From the NCBI GenBank assembly GCA_023055505.1, contig JALIRH010000108.1, forward strand, positions 992,001 through 1,056,000: 64,000 nt of DNA, read 5' to 3'. Source of the DNA: Callipepla californica brunnescens. Its lineage: Eukaryota > Chordata > Aves > Galliformes > Odontophoridae. Shown here piece by piece: positions 48,601 through 62,372 of this stretch (position 1 is its first letter; each line of letters starts with the position of its first letter). The notes beneath the pieces are model-generated. The model ran no database searches. It had not been told where the DNA came from and worked only from the letters and a program-made list of their open reading frames with translations. Both the position numbers and the translations under genes were made by a program.

Positions 48601-51600
48601 GCTCTCAGGAGCAGAATGAGCAACTGCTGTCTCATGTAGCACATCTGTGGTGGCTGTGGGTGGGGAAATTAAAACTGGCTTCTCTTTGAAGTGTTCCTTC
48701 TGTAAAGACGGCCTTAAATGATTCTTCCTCAAATTTTGTTTGAGAGGAAGTGTAGGTAGTCTCCATCACAGCAACCCTGTGCGTGCGAAGATTGTGGGAA
48801 TAAAGCCAATTAATTTGAATAGCAAATTAATGTGAGGCTTTCCAGCCTGTTGTGGGAAAGGGACAGTGGTGGTGTTGATTCCACATAAGCAACTTGTCTT
48901 TTTGCAGCTGTGTCCCTTGGGCACTCCCCACCACAGACCTGAGCATCCATCTGCTATTGTTAACCACATTGTCCTGGGAGGACCTGGTCCTGGTTCTTGG
49001 TGTGGCTTAGCTGCTACTGTAAAGCTACTATCAGAATGCTTCTCATTGCAGCTGTGTTATGGACTTGTGTATCCCATGCATGCCACTGCGTGAAAACAGT
49101 CCTGCCATGTAGTACAACAGCTGGGATATGTGATGTTGGGCTCTAGGTGCAAGTATCAGTTACCTAGCTAATGAGGGCAAGGCTGTGTTTTCTGGCTCTC
49201 AGGTGAAGTAGTATTTTTAAGCTCTTTTCAAATACATTTATTTAAAGCAGCCTGAGTTAGAGCCTAAGCCGCTTAAAGTCTATGCAAATAAATTCTAATG
49301 GATAAGTTGTATTCAAATAATGCACCGTTGCTGCCAAGTCTTTAAAGTCCGACCACTGGATTCATGGTGGCTGTTGTCAGAGTCCCTGGAACCAGAGTTT
49401 GCAGAGCTAAACCAGTTTTGACAGTAGAAGTCTACAGGTGCAGAGAGAAATCAGGAAGCTTAGAATTGCGGGTACTCTGATTTTCCTATTCACTGCACAA
49501 ATAAAATGGGAGGAAAAAGACTTAAATCTGTCCATTCTGATTCTTGGGGGCTGTGATGACTCAAACAAGCAATTCAATTGGGTAATTCATTTGCTAATCT
49601 TGTTTGATAAGCCAGTTTTATTGCGAATAGTTTGAGTCTTACTCATCAAAAGATTATTGTATGTAAGTAAAAAGCAGGAGTAAGGTGATTCTTGTTCGTT
49701 TTAGAAAGTTCTGAGTTGCATCCAAATGCAGTTTGGAGTAAGACCTGGATAAGTTCATAAATAATTATTTTAAAAACAAGATTTGTAATATATATATATT
49801 TGTATATAAACACACAAATATGGTAAGTAGTATAATTGTTTAAATATGTAGAGGTGGTTATTGTTATCTATATTGTTAAATATAGAGGTGGTTAGCCTCC
49901 TCGTTAAACAGGTAATACCAAAATGATGGACATGCCTACATTGGTTACAAATCAGCATGGCTGTGGAACTGATGAGCATCAGTTTTAGCAAAATAAAATA
50001 ATAACATAACAATGGAAAAACTCAGATCAGGAGTTTTTTTTCCTTTCTTCCATTGTAAAGCCTTTTTGTTCCCTTTAAGAAAGAAAGTTTCCCCACTTCT
50101 GATGAACTCTTTTCTTAATTTGCTGAGTGCTGTGTTGTGTCCCATACCTCCCATGATTTCTGATGGCAAGTCTGCGCTGCCAAAGCTGATTTTAATTCCT
50201 GATATTTAAATATCGTTCCTTGGAGTGAATGTAGCTACAAAGTTTATGTCTCCATTGAGACTCGTAGAGCTGCCTGTTTAATCTTGACAGAGCCAAATTC
50301 CCACATCCCGGGGTTCATAATAATAAATCCATATAGAAACGTAAAGCTGATGTTATATACCTGTTCATTCAAGTATTTAATCATAACTCCATTCATCTCT
50401 AGAGTTCAAAAAGAAGTAAAATGGAGGGCGATAAACCTGAGCTGGGCAATGCTGGTTTTGATGGGATGAGCGAGGATGAGCTGCTAGCAGCTGTCTTAGA
50501 GATTAGCAAAAGGGAAGCTTCTCTGTCTCTGAGCCACGACGAGGATAAGCCCACAAGCAGCCCAGACACTGGTTTTGGAGATGATGAAATTCAGGAATTG
50601 CCTGAAAACCTGGAAAATATGGAGACAGAGAAACCCAAAGCACCGTTAGAATCAGGTAAGGCAAAGTAAGCACCTTAATTGTGCTGTGATGAACTAAAGC
50701 AAATTATTGTGAGCGGTGGGGTAGTATTGGAGGGCAGAAGCCAGGTGCAGGCATACTGCTGAAACTGTCTGTGTTTCTCGGAGTTTTCTCACATTTCCCC
50801 AGCATATAAAGCTTGTAATTCATTGAAATGGGAGAATATTATTTTCTTGCATGTCTGTCACCACTGTGATAAAGCTTCATTGTCATTTTTTTTCTCTCCT
50901 GGTTACTGCATGCTTTCACTCGCTGCCTTACCAGACAATTCGAATGATGAAGGGTTGGCAGTGTCTGGGCCTTAATCCTCCATAATCAGCGAGTGGTTAC
51001 ATCTCTGCAGCTTCTGGTAGCAGCCTGCAGATTGCCAAGGTGTAAGAGTGATGTCTGCATTGTGTGAGACTAGAATGCTTTCATTAATGCAGTTGTTTTT
51101 TTCACTAGTTGCGAATGAATTTTACTCAGGCTCACTACTCTCACTTAGAAACAGTATTACAAAAGAAAAAAATGGAGACTAAGAGACTCAGCATGCAAAT
51201 CGTGGCCTCTGACCCAGAAACATGGTTAAGTACAGGGAGGCTTTTTGATCTCTTTGTGGGGAAACTGTGTATCTCGCAGCTTAAGTGTGCACACGCTACA
51301 TGCTTTCAGGCAAATGTTTAATACTGCTAGCCTGGAAAGAAACAGGGAAACAACATCCTTTCTTTCTCTGGATCCAGGAGGTTAGGTGTTAACAAAATAC
51401 AGATTACAGAAAATCAAGTTTGTTTCACTAGACAATTCTGGTCAACTTTCATATTGGAAGTTGGTCTCTAAGAAAACCAGATGTACGGTCAACCTTGCTT
51501 GTGCTCAGCTTCACGTGCTTTGTTGCTATGATTGTGAAAGGCAACTGTGAGAGCCTGACTGGAGTAATGTCTCTTTAGGTTTTCCTTGGAAGGTATAATG

Positions 51601-54600
51601 CATTATTTGAAGGCTGTGAAAGCAGGAAGTGCACGTTCAATAGACATGTCTGTACTTTCTGATCAAGAGTTCAGTTAAACACTCAGCATCGCATTTGGCT
51701 TTCTGTATTTGCGTATGGCCAAAAACACAAGAGCTGTTCAAACCATGTGGTTTGGCATTCAAATGAGATGTGTATCTACATATTTCAAGTTATCAGTTAC
51801 AGCAGCTGAATGTAACACCTAATGAGTGCACAGCCCTATTTTCTATTTAAAGGAAGCTTGAAGGCAAAGGTTGCTTTGCTTTATCAAACGAAGTGATTCT
51901 AAACATTAAAGATTGATTGATTGATTTGATTCAGCCTTTATCATTAGTTTTTTGTTTTTTTTTTGTAAACATTGAATTGTTTGTAGTGCTTTAAAAAAAA
52001 AAAAAAAAAAAACACAAAAAACCAGAAGGTCAGACCCTGGCAAGTTTAACTAGAACAGATGTCTCTTCTGCTACAAGATCCTGAAATAAAATTGAGTACG
52101 TCTTACACTAGAAATCTTCAAAGATTATGTAATAAATTCTGTTTTGTTATTCATCTTAAGAGGATTAGACTGATGGATTATAGTTCTGGTGGTCTTACGT
52201 TTAAGAGGTCGTAACTAGTAAGACTCTGCCTTGTGTAATCCTTGCCAATAACTAATGAGCAGATGTTGAAGTCTGAAAAACTCTGAAGTTTCATGTGTTG
52301 CTGTATGATGGCTTTTGGAGCAGGTCCTAATTTTTTCAACTGCAAGCAAATGGGAGAATGAAAGTGTCTTTCAACTAGATGAGATGGTTGAATGAGCGTT
52401 CATTCCAGAAGTTTTGTAAAATAAATAGATAAAACCAAAGACTTCTGATGTGCTCTTTACTTTGAAGTCCAACTGTAAAGTTTTAAATCTTTAGAAGTGC
52501 AAGAAGATCAGGTGATGTTCACAAGGTTAAACTCCTGCCTGAAGTAAAAGCTGACAAATTGAAAAAGTGCTTGAGATTTGTGCCTCCCTCTTTCGTACAG
52601 ATGATTTGACTTTTCTTGTAGCTTTGGTTGTAGTACTCTGAGGTATAATATGCAATGCAAACCTGATTATTTTTTTAAAATATCTGGTTACTCCTAGAGA
52701 AATTCAAGTGTCAGATCTGTGGCTGCAGGAACCTAGTGGTGTGTGACATCTTCCTTTTAGTTGAAGTTGCTGTTTGAGTAAGCGTAAATGAAGTGGATCA
52801 GTTCAGGGATTAATCAAATGATTCATCTAGCACCTCCTAAAATGACAAAATTCCCCTTTTTGGAGCTTTTTCCAACTGTTGACGTTTGTGCTTTGTTTTT
52901 GTCTTTATGGCTGAGATCTCCTTGTCAATAGATGTCACTGTGCTGCAAAGATTGTGGTTACAAACTGGAGACCCAGAAAAGCATAACTGTACTTTCTGAT
53001 CCTTCAGGTCCTGCCAGTTTCACTGAGATAACTAAAGATTTTGATGAGAATAAGGAAAACAAAACTCCGGAAGGCTCCCAGGGAGAGGTTGACTGGCTGC
53101 AGCAGTACGATATGGAAAGAGAGAGGGAAGAACAAGAACTTCAGCAAGCCCTGGCTCAGAGCCTTCAAGAACAAGTAAGAAATAATTTGCTCCTTTGAGT
53201 TACTTTCGCCAGCACTGGAAAGCTGATGGCTGAAGGAAGAAACCTTGTGTTTGCACAGTAACTGAAAGGGGATTTTGCTCCATTTTTGAGAGAATCTGAT
53301 GTTCTAGCTCCACTCCCAGCACTGGATAGATTTGAGCATAGTTTTATATGTACTTTGGGAGCTGTGCCATATCACAAACGTATGGATTTCTCCAAGTTCT
53401 CAGCTTAGTTGTGCACGGAGCTGTAATGTTGTGAACATATCTAGTGAGACTTGAGTTCATTGTTCTCCTGTAACACTCACAGGCTCTTCTCACAGGCCCT
53501 ATGGCACATCCTGCCAAGAATCAAAGTGAAAAAAAGCCTATTCCAGAGCAAAATGTAGGGATGGCCATACCAGGTCAGGTTAAAGATCTGTTTCATTTGT
53601 AACCTTGTTTCTGGTGATTGTTGGTAGGAGATGCTTAGTGAAGGATACAGCAGAATGATGATGTGATACTTTCCTGTTGGTACGTTAGAAAAAGGGTTTT
53701 AAACAATTCAGTCTAAAAACAGTTCTTTAAAGTGGACTCAGAAAAAATTGGGATCTTGGACCATATGCTAACAGTCTGTGTTCCACTTGATTTACAAGGC
53801 CTGTAACTGATTTTTACGTTTAACTCCCCCTAAGAAGCAAATGCTTTGCCAGGTCTGTCTTTAAATAGATAACCTTGTCTGCTCTCTATTAATGCTAAAA
53901 CTGTCGTGGTTTTCCTTATGAGATCTGATGTTTCCATGGCTCCTGCATTTTCTCTCCCATTCCTCGTTATAAGCTGCTAGTTGGTATGTTCCTTGCCAGA
54001 TGTAGCTTTGATTCAGTAACACTGATTAGTTCAATGAAGTTCCTGAAATGCTTTAGAAAAAGTGAGATAAAAGGCCTCATGTTAATAACATAAAACTGCC
54101 TTTTGAGTGCTCCTCTGCTATGATTCTGAAGTGAAAATCTGCTATTCTAATGAATTAGGCATGAAAATGTGGTTATCTTGGTTTGAAGTTTGTAGTTAGG
54201 GCTTTGCATTCAGGCGCACAGAAAGCATTCAAGGGCTGAATTCAGAAGCCAGCACAGTAAGTGTTACTGTAGCTTGCTGAAGCCCTGGGCTTTCAGGAGT
54301 GCTAGTAGGAACAGGAGCATGATGCTGTCCAAAAAATTAAGTTTGTTGACACTTTTTTTCTGCGTCCTGCCTTTGTGAATTGCACCTGTTGTGTGAGCAT
54401 TGTCTCTAATGGCCAGAAGATAATAAAATCTGTCTTAAGTTTAACAACTCTGTCTACATTTGGCTATGGGCAGAAATCTTAATTTTGCTCCAGTGCGAGG
54501 AGCTTTGTGTGTGACAGCTTTCCTTAGCAAAGGGTTGCAAATTCATTCAGATGCTTTTCAAATTAATGATCCAGTGAAAGTGTGTGGTGTTAGTGGAGGC

Positions 54601-57600
54601 TTGCTCTGCTGCATACCAAGCTTCAGGAGCTTTGACAAGCCTTAATGGAGGTTTGTCCCAGGTTCTGCTGGATGAGAACATTGGACTCTCACTGGTTGCA
54701 AACGTTTCTTCACACGGAACCTTTAATTTACAATGTCACGTTTGTTGTAGAAACCAGAGCAGCACAGTTTCAATGGAAAAAGAGCACCACAAGAATTTTA
54801 AACAGTGAACTGTCTCAATGAGCTAAGTTTTGTTCTCTTCCCATCAGGAGGCACGAGAACAAAAAGAGGATGATGACCTTAAACGAGCCACGGAATTAAG
54901 TCTACAAGGTGAAGCTTTAACTTTTTCCTGTATGTTGCTTTTGAAGGAAAATAGGCCTGTTTGAGTGAGTGCAGCTCCTGACTGTAGGACAGATGGGATT
55001 TCAAGCCCTTTTGATGTGTGCTTAATTGTAGCTGGCTTTGCCCAGGTCAGCTTCTCTTGTTCTCAGTTATGGAAGCAAATGGCAGGAAAAACTTAAAATA
55101 AAAAATGACCTATTTAATTCTTTTGAGTTTTTAGTATATGTGTGTGTGCGTATATATAGCAGAATGGACTGTGGAATTTTGTATTCCCAGAAACCAACAT
55201 GGCTGTAGTCACAATTTAAGAATTGTCAAGGTTTTCATTGGTGTTTTAGTGCATGTTAATACACTGGCTTTGCCCAAGAAAATAAGTACCCTATCTGTGT
55301 GACGCAGAGGGAAGGGTACATAGGCTCTGTTACAACGTATGGCTCTTGGGGAGTGAAGGGGGACACCCAACATACGGTCTGTCCTTCCCAAATACAGACT
55401 GTGATGAGCCTCAGGTGCTGCTTAACATCTGTGTGGGGCTGGCACGTGAGTGATTTCATACAACCTTGCAGGGAAAAGCGTAACAGAGAGGAAATTCTAA
55501 CTCTAAAAAGGGAGTGGGATTAGTAATGGAGAGTTGAGGTGAGGTGCTCTTAGTTTCTTGGGCATCTCTAAAAGTCTTCAGTGATTCCCGTGCGAACTTA
55601 CCTGCTTCTGAGGAGCAATAAGTGCTGTCAGTCCTGAGCAGTGTCCTGTTAATCACTGCTTCTCACCCAGCCAGCACTTCACGGCTTTAATTTAGCTGTT
55701 GAAAGCACAGCAGCTTCTCCTAATGAGTACTGTGCAAACCCTCACATTAGTCGGGTAGCTGCAGAATCCCAGCAAGTTAGGAACAGCATGTGCAGGAGCA
55801 GCGGTGCCTTCCGGCTCTTTCCAGAGAGCTGCCTGCATTCTGCTCAGCCAAGCAAACTGGAAGTTCCTGTGGTGAGTGGCCCTCTTACCACTGAAAACAA
55901 TGGAAAGATGCCTGCAGCCAGCAGCAGTGATTTGATGCCGGTTTAAATTGAAAAATGTACTCTGTTAATGCAACTTATAGTTTAAAACTGTAATTCCTAG
56001 CATCTCCTTGCCCAGCTTGCAGTGCCCTGACCCAGCTGGCCCTGCTGCTCTCAGGACTGGGTCTGGCTTTGTGCTGTGGAGTGAACCGGGTGTTTTCCTG
56101 CTTGGATTCTTATGGGGTGTTGTTGTTTCTGTGCTATTTAGAGTTCAACAGCTCTCTCCTGGACAGCGCTGGTTCTGATGAGGACTCTGGGAACGAGGAT
56201 GTGCTTGACATGGAGTACTCAGAAGCTGAAGCAGAAGAACTGAAAAGAAACGCTGAGGTGTGATCTACGATTCCAGAAGTTAACTGAGAAATACAGCCCC
56301 TTCTTTGCCATCAGCTCAGTGTTAGGTAGTTTTAAAGAGCTCCTTTGTGAGGAAAAGGGAAAAGGTTGGAAAATAGTCAACTGTAAGAGTCTGTTCTGTT
56401 GTGTTTTAAAAAAAAAAGAAAAGATAAAGTAGCTGCAGAGAGACCCCTCTGAGCTTCTAGTGCATGGAGTTCCAGACTCGGTGCAGCAGTGCTGTGGCAG
56501 TTGCCTGTTCCTCCCTTCTGAAGGAAGGCTGTGTGGAGTGGCAAAGGTTATGTCTTATAACTAAACTTACTTAGAATACTTATTTTCTTACAATACTTTA
56601 CCAATTTTCTTAAACCAAGGGTTGCATTTTAAGAGTGTTGTCAGTGAATCGTGTCAGTCAAGTTTCCTGGTCTTGAGAGTTTTAAGCAGTAATTACCAGA
56701 AGCCAGTTTCCATCATTTAGTTTTTGTTTAGTGAATGGGCAGAGCGTGTCTCTTGCATGCAAAGAGGGCATTGTCTGCTGACAGTACGGGTGCAGGGCAA
56801 GAGTCTGAGCCTCATGTCTGCTATTAGCTATTAAATCTGTATTCTGTTATCAAGGATATAGCTTTAATATTTCAGAAGTAAATGTTCTGTTCCCTTTTTG
56901 CTTATCTGTTTGTTTGGTGGATTGATTCTGACATCAGTGGAAGCTGCTTAGGAAGTGGTTGTTTAGAGAACTTTGCAGTGTTGAGCTCATGTCATCAGTT
57001 CTGAGGTCAGAATGGCTGCTTTGCATTTTTTCTTTGCTTGCTCAAAGATCAAATTAAAGTCAGGAGCTTTTTCCCCATGTCTTGAAGGATTCTTTTGTTG
57101 GTATGAGGCAGTGTCTGTTGCTGTAATCCTTTTGCAGCTTTAAGCACAGTAGCCAAAGCTCGTGTCTCAAATATAAGTCATCTTGTCCATAGGTTATGTG
57201 GAAAAAAGTTTATACCTAAACTCTTTCTTTGGTCCTTGTCTTTAGACAGGAGAGCTGCCTCACTCCTATCGCCTCATCAGCATTGTCAGCCACATCGGAA
57301 GCACATCATCTTCAGGTAAAAGACACTGTATTTTTTTATTCTTCTCTCATTGAGGCTAAAGATCTGCCAGACAAAATTAGCATAGGAAGTTTATTTGTAG
57401 AGAGGAGTTTGGTCAGCAAAAGCAGACCCAAAAAAGCAGCTCTTTACTTGTGGGTTGCTGCAGCGGAGCAGGTGAGGGTGTCATTGTGCCTAACTGAGGC
57501 ATTTGGGTGCGGTGCTGGTGCTTATTACCAGCTCACTGAGCAGCCAAGGCAGAGCATGTGTGGTCATAGGCATGTTTTAGCATTTTAAATCTGATGTAGG

Positions 57601-58689
57601 TTGTTGGAGCAAGGCATCTAGCTAATCTGCTTCCTGGCTGAACTGCAGCATGAAAAGTGCGTTCTGTGTTTTCCAGGTCACTATATCAGCGATGTCTATG
57701 ATATCAAGAAGCAGTCCTGGTTCACCTACAATGACCTGGAGGTGTCTAGAACTCTAGAAACCACCGTTCAGTGTGACAGAGACCGAAGTGGCTACATCTT
57801 CTTCTACATGCACAAGTAGGTGGCCCGGGGCATTCTGGTACTGTTCATGATAGCTGATCTCCTCTAGTCTGCTCTGATGGGATAAGAAGTGTCTCTGTAT
57901 GTGGGTCAGAAGAAATCGTAGTCAAAATGTTATACAAGAATGACAAAATTTAAGTGCTGTGAGTTAGTTGTTATTATTACATGTCACTAGTGCATAGGAT
58001 TTTAACAAGGTACATTAAATCATCTTTTGAAAAGGTGAATTCAGTGTCTCAGCTGTTCATTCTTTGCACCAAGAATCACAATGGAGTTTGGATTTTGTCC
58101 TACTTGTATATATTTATAAATGCCCTTATCCATGCTCCTAGTGCTTGTGTTGTTGCAGCTGTGGTCATCTCAGGACATGAGCAAGATGAGATTTGTAGAT
58201 TTAAGTAATACTTTTTCAGGCACAAAACAGATGAAGGGCTTTTGTAATTCAGTTTGCTCCTTTTTCTGTCTTTACTGGTTGCTGTACTATGAGACACTGC
58301 TTTATCTCTGCAGATTGTGTCTTGTGTTCCTTCAGATCCTATTACTAGCCTGGCCTTACTTTAACTGTTACTGTTCTCTGGGGCTTAGCAGTGATCTTAT
58401 TCATTGTAATAAAGGAAAAGAATTTGTTTGGGGATTCAAGAGCCTTTCTGAGAAATGCCAGATAAGACACCTTTCTCTGCTGAGCGCTGTGACGCCTGAG
58501 CTCTGTGGATTACATCCAGTTTCTGATTCCCTCCGGGCTGCCTCACGTAACAGTTGCTGACTTACACCTAAGTTTCACTGTCGCTCTTCCCCTTTTTCCA
58601 GGGATATCTTTGACGAGTTACTAGAAACAGAAAAAAATGCACAGCCACTCGGCATGGACGTAGGCAGATCGATCCGTCAGCCGCTGTGA
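30612..58689 (+). CDS. USP37: USP37, cell-cycle ubiquitin-specific protease
   Basis: USP37 removes ubiquitin from cyclin A and other substrates and opposes APC/C-CDH1 at S-phase entry. Coding exons: 30612-30767, 34057-34228, 34776-34876, 36096-36277, 36645-36719, 37265-37362, 38516-38600, 39096-39257, 39715-39846, 41116-41239, 41500-41705, 42373-42490, 43185-43264, 44493-44657, 45943-46008, 47180-47330, 50403-50655, 53008-53174, 54848-54908, 56142-56257, 57246-57315, 57677-57815 and 58602-58689. Total 2967 nt, 988 aa (human 979). In order: N-terminal PH-like domain, catalytic Cys352 in GNTCYMNAIL (codon 39737-39739), three ubiquitin-interacting motifs (about 713-731, 812-831 and 832-853) inserted in the USP fold, and catalytic His915 in GHYISDVY. 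KEN motifs remain in DYPKEND and ENKENKT. The start is in a strong context (CCGCCATGG). Large introns (30768-34056, 47331-50402, 50656-53007) hold CR1 remnants and homopolymers but no other gene. Confidence 0.98.
31600..31681 (+). mobile_element. CR1 LINE 3' fragment
   Basis: The segment carries the avian CR1 3'-terminal pattern: GATGATCTCCTGAGGTCCCT, then TTCCAACCCC, then the short repeat CTATGATCCTATGATTCTA at the end. It is a 5'-truncated copy in USP37 intron 1, in the sense direction. Confidence 0.85.
33730..33960 (+). other. GC-rich block of unknown origin in a USP37 intron
   Basis: This stretch is visibly richer in G and C than the AT-rich intron around it and includes GGGGCCTGGGAGAAGTGGAG and CACCTGTGCTCCTGCAGCTG. 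It looks like an inserted repeat, perhaps LTR-derived, but I do not recognise the family and saw no clear target-site duplication. Confidence 0.3.
35371..35391. repeat. T21 homopolymer in a USP37 intron
   Basis: Twenty-one T in a row in the intron 34877-36095. It could be the tail of an old minus-strand retroposon, but no element body is recognisable next to it. Confidence 0.95.
38222..38288 (+). mobile_element. Degenerate CR1 3' fragment
   Basis: The pattern TTTAGAGGTCCCTTCATACC followed by CCTGAAATTCTGTGATTATG matches the CR1 3' end with several substitutions. It lies in a USP37 intron, sense orientation, and is older than the copy at 31600. Confidence 0.6.
48230..48720 (+). mobile_element. 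Old CR1-like LINE fragment
   Basis: Several blocks in order resemble the 3' untranslated part of CR1: AATAGACTGAAATTGCAGAC, TTTTTAGGTTATACTTCAGG, AAAACTTCCTGATGTTCAGG, and ATGGAATGGATTGCTTTGGG. The copy is diverged and its edges are approximate. It lies in the USP37 intron 47331-50402. Confidence 0.6.
49841..49894 (+). repeat. Short near-perfect direct duplication in a USP37 intron
   Basis: TAAATATGTAGAGGTGGTTA (49841-49860) recurs as TAAATATAGAGGTGGTTA (49877-49894), differing by a 2-nt indel, within an AT-rich stretch next to a TATATA tract (49788-49808). Confidence 0.8.
51993..52012. repeat. A20 homopolymer in a USP37 intron
   Basis: Twenty consecutive A, following a T-rich run near 51950-51964. 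It may mark the tail of a decayed retroposon. No body is recognised. Confidence 0.95.
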
Positions 58690-61600
58690 GGAGTCCGGCA
58701 CCTCGTACCTCTTGAGGAGCAAGGAAGATCCTGAACTTATGCCAGACGTGTGGGAGTAATGAACAGCTCAGGGCCAAAACAACAGGCAAATGGTAGAAAT
58801 ATGGGACGCTCGTATTTTGCAGAACCATCTGTGCAAGTCCTCGGCCCGAGCCACACTCGTCAACCTTGACGTCCCAGAGCGATCCTCCCGTGGTGAAGTT
58901 TTTATTGTTCCTCAAACTGTTTTGTCAGCATGGAGCCTTAAGGAGTTGCATCAAGCCACAAGACTACAGCTGCTCGCAGACCGATGTAAAAGGAAAAGTC
59001 GTGCAAAAACAGACTCAACTTCAAAAGCCCACTCACCTGCCAGATGTGAGTGGGGAAGATTTACATATCACTTGGCTTTTTGTTTTGTTTTGTTTTGTTT
59101 TTTCCTTCTCCAAAACCGGTTTAAGCAATAGATTCTGTAAGCTGGCGTGTGTTGTGTTAGTGATTTCCAGTGGAAGCCTGGCTCACCGAGAACGCTCCTG
59201 TGGTCATCTCGCTGCGCGGTCGCTGAGCTGATGGGTTTTGACATTTTGTAGCTCTCTGCTGTTGACATGCAGTTCCAGGAAACAAGCTCTGGGTGCTGTG
59301 GGATGTGTCGCACACCTGGTGGCAGCTCTGTCTCTTTTTCGCCGTTCACTGTCATCCTCCTTTAGCGGTGAGGTTATCCATGTGATTTATTTTACCGGTA
59401 TCGTTAGTAACGATTGTGTTTTCTTCACTACGTTGTTGTCTAAGTTTGGAGAGGAGAGGTGTGCAGTGTTCCACGCTGAAGTTGTGTTGCTTAGTGCTTG
59501 CTTTGCTGTAACTCACCCAAGCCGGGTGACACCTGGAGCAGGTGGAGAACAGGAGCTGAGCCACAGCTGCTTTTTCATCTTGACGCCTCCTGTGCAACCT
59601 TGAGTCATCGTGAAATGGAAACGATGGGAAGAAGGCATGGCCTGCAGCACCTTGCTTGTCACTCTCTGGTTGAGCCATGGTCTTTCTTTGGTCGTCCCCA
59701 GGTACAGAAAGAGGGATTTCACTGCAGCTCTGTGGCTGTTCTTAGCGAGGAGTGCAGAGAGTGCTCCAGCTGTGCAACTAAAGCAGGTGGAAAGCTTTCA
59801 GAAAGCTCCCATTCAGTGCTCACAGAACACAGTTTGGGAGAAGTGTTTAATGGAGCTAGCTCCAAGATACTCATTTTATAGCTTGTTTCAGCAGGGAGGA
59901 AAAAAAAAAAAAGCCTATTGACTTAATTTTTTTAGCACCTTCGCACTTATTTAGCAGGGGCAGATGTTTCCTTTTGCTGGCATTTACATACTTCAGAGAA
60001 ATTGTTGCTGTTAAGCAGAGTAGTTGCTCTTGTTTTGGCCTCTAGTTCTGTTTTTTGCAGCTTGAGTTTTAGAGGTGAAAGGCTTCTTTTTAAAAACAAA
60101 AAACAAACACAAGAAATACACTTTTTTTTTTTTTGCTGTCGAGAGAGTTTCTGGGTTTTTTAAACTATCGTTAGGAGTTTCTCAGGAATAAATCAGCTGA
60201 AGCAAAGCAGGCAGAACCATCCGTGCAGAACTGACAGCGGGTGCCTCTTCTCGTGGCACCTCCACACCAGGGCTTGTCCCAGTGTGCTGTCACGGGGCAC
60301 TGCTTCAGTGGCCTCTCCTCCCCTCTGTGTGCAGCAGTGATGGGCAGCAGTGACAGCCCTCTGCCCAGGGAGTGACCTCCTGGTCCCTGTTTAGGTGAGC
60401 CTGTTGGGCACGGCCAGGGTGACATTGCCCTGGTTCCTAAGGGAGGAGTGAATGTTTGCTTGTAACCACAACCTTGTGAGGTGCAGCCGAAGCAGTGTAT
60501 ATGTTAATTTATTACAAAGCATTATACTTTTCTATTGTCAGTCCTGATTCTGGTAGGATGGGAAGAGGTGAGGGTGGGAGGTGTCCTTTGAACCCATGGC
60601 CCCAGCCCCCGGGGAAGTGATGGATTGCTCCATCCAGGGTGCAGATCTGTTTCCCCAGTCCCATCCCACGCTAGTGCTGTACGTAGCTAATGGTGTTCCT
60701 GCAGGATCAGAAGTCAGCTCTCCTTTCTCAGGATGGTTTTGAAGGCGCTGTGCTCCGTTTAATTTATAATAAAAGCAAACATTGCCCAAATCCCCAGTGC
60801 ACTAACTTTTTGTTTGAAACCAATTTTTGCTTGGAAAGAGGTGAGAAAGCTGATGCTTGAACCCAGCAGGCTATGTTCTGTGAAAACAACATTCTTGTTT
60901 ATTATTGCAGCCGGAAAGAATTTGCAAACATCTGTGAATTACTTCGAGTTTTTTTTGGCACGTGGTGGTTTGGTGGCATGTCACCCTGGCAGCAGTGGCT
61001 GCAGAACCTCTTCTTTGCTGCTGCTGAGAGGAAGGGAGGGGATGGGGGTTAGGGTCTGTGCTTCTCCCTGTCCTGGGTTGTAGGTGGGTGGGGATGCTCA
61101 GTGGCAGTCCCCTCATGTGTGCAGGCTGCTGGCACGGGCTGCTCCAGAGAGGAAATGACTTTAGGGCCCTGCAAATGCTCACAGCAGCTGTTTGTGCAGG
61201 CACTTTGCTGCCAGAGCAGAGGGTTCTTCGGTGCAGTGGGGATGGGTCAGGACTGTGTGCAGCAGTGACAGGTCTGAGACGTTACAAACCTTTCTTTGGC
61301 TTTTCCTCAGCTCTGTGGAGTTGTAGTTAAACATTGACCCACTCCTGAATCAGCTTAGTGTAGTCTGAGCGTGATTCAGCACACAAACCCAAGGAACTGC
61401 CATCTTGCCTTTCTTCTCTCCCTGCATTGTGTGACTCCTCTGACTCTGGTAGATGTGAGAACGCTCGTGTCAGTGGATGGGAACCTGTGCAAAGCAAGGA
61501 CTGACAGGAGCTGCTGAAGGCTCAGAAGCTTGTGGCTGCACCATCACCTTCTACTTCTGCTCAGCACCGATGACAAATGCCAGCTCACCTTCCTTCCCCT

Positions 61601-62070
61601 CCTGTGCAGCACGCTGCCTTGTGTAGGTGCCCAGCACAGTCTGCAGCAGTCAGCATTGCTGCAGTTCTCCCTGACACCAGGTATGTGGGGACTGCTGTGC
61701 ATCAGCGATGGAGGAGCTGAGGAGACCGGGAAGAACTCAACCACCATGGAGCTAACTGTAACTGCCTGCCAAAGAGAGAAGGGGGTGTGGGACCCCAGCC
61801 CTGCTTGGGTGCTGGTATGGTGCCCGGGGCTGTGCAGCTGAGGACCTGCTGCAGAGCCCCCACGTGCTGGGGTTGATGTCTGCCCGCTGCAGCCTGACTT
61901 CTGCTTCTTTACACTGTTGATGTGGAGCAGCACTTTTCTCTGTGTTTTAGCAGACCTGTTCCTCTCTTATTCTTTACAGATTTTGCTCCTGTTCCCCTCC
62001 CCCTGCCTTTTAAACAACGTGTAGATAGATTTTTTTTGGTGAAATTAAAACCTTTATTAGCCCTCTCTTG
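58690..62070 (+). other. USP37: USP37 3' UTR with successive poly(A) signals, and the USP37-VIL1 gap
   Basis: After the USP37 stop, canonical AATAAA signals occur at 60187-60192 and 60768-60773, and an ATTAAA at 62044-62049. The second is followed by T/GT-rich DNA and is the best candidate for the main 3' end, giving a 3' UTR of about 2.1 kb. Use of the third would extend it to about 3.4 kb, within roughly 300 nt of the VIL1 3' end. No open frame here resembles a protein. Confidence 0.6.
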
Positions 62071-62372
62071 CTTTGGAGTCTTATTGCTGCCTGCCCCATT
62101 CCAGCTAGCAGCACCCTAAAACCCTTGTGAGGGCATGTGCTGTGCCCCATCCCCCTGCCCCAGGCCCTGCCCTACACCTGCTGTCCCCGTGCTTCCTGTA
62201 CCATGGCCTGTCGCTTTTACCTTTGATACTGCCAGGTATTTACTGAGTTATATGCATGAACTCACTGATAACGGAGGGAGTGGCTCAGGCTGCATATGAG
62301 ACCTTTAGTCCGGAGCTGCAGGTGCTGGGGTGAGCAGGGAAGCACACAGAGCCTCACTCGAAATCAATTTTG

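Noticed and set aside
50684..50762. GTGATGA and CTGA about 75 nt apart in a USP37 intron, considered as a C/D snoRNA
   Set aside because: There is no terminal stem between the flanks and no C'/D' pair.
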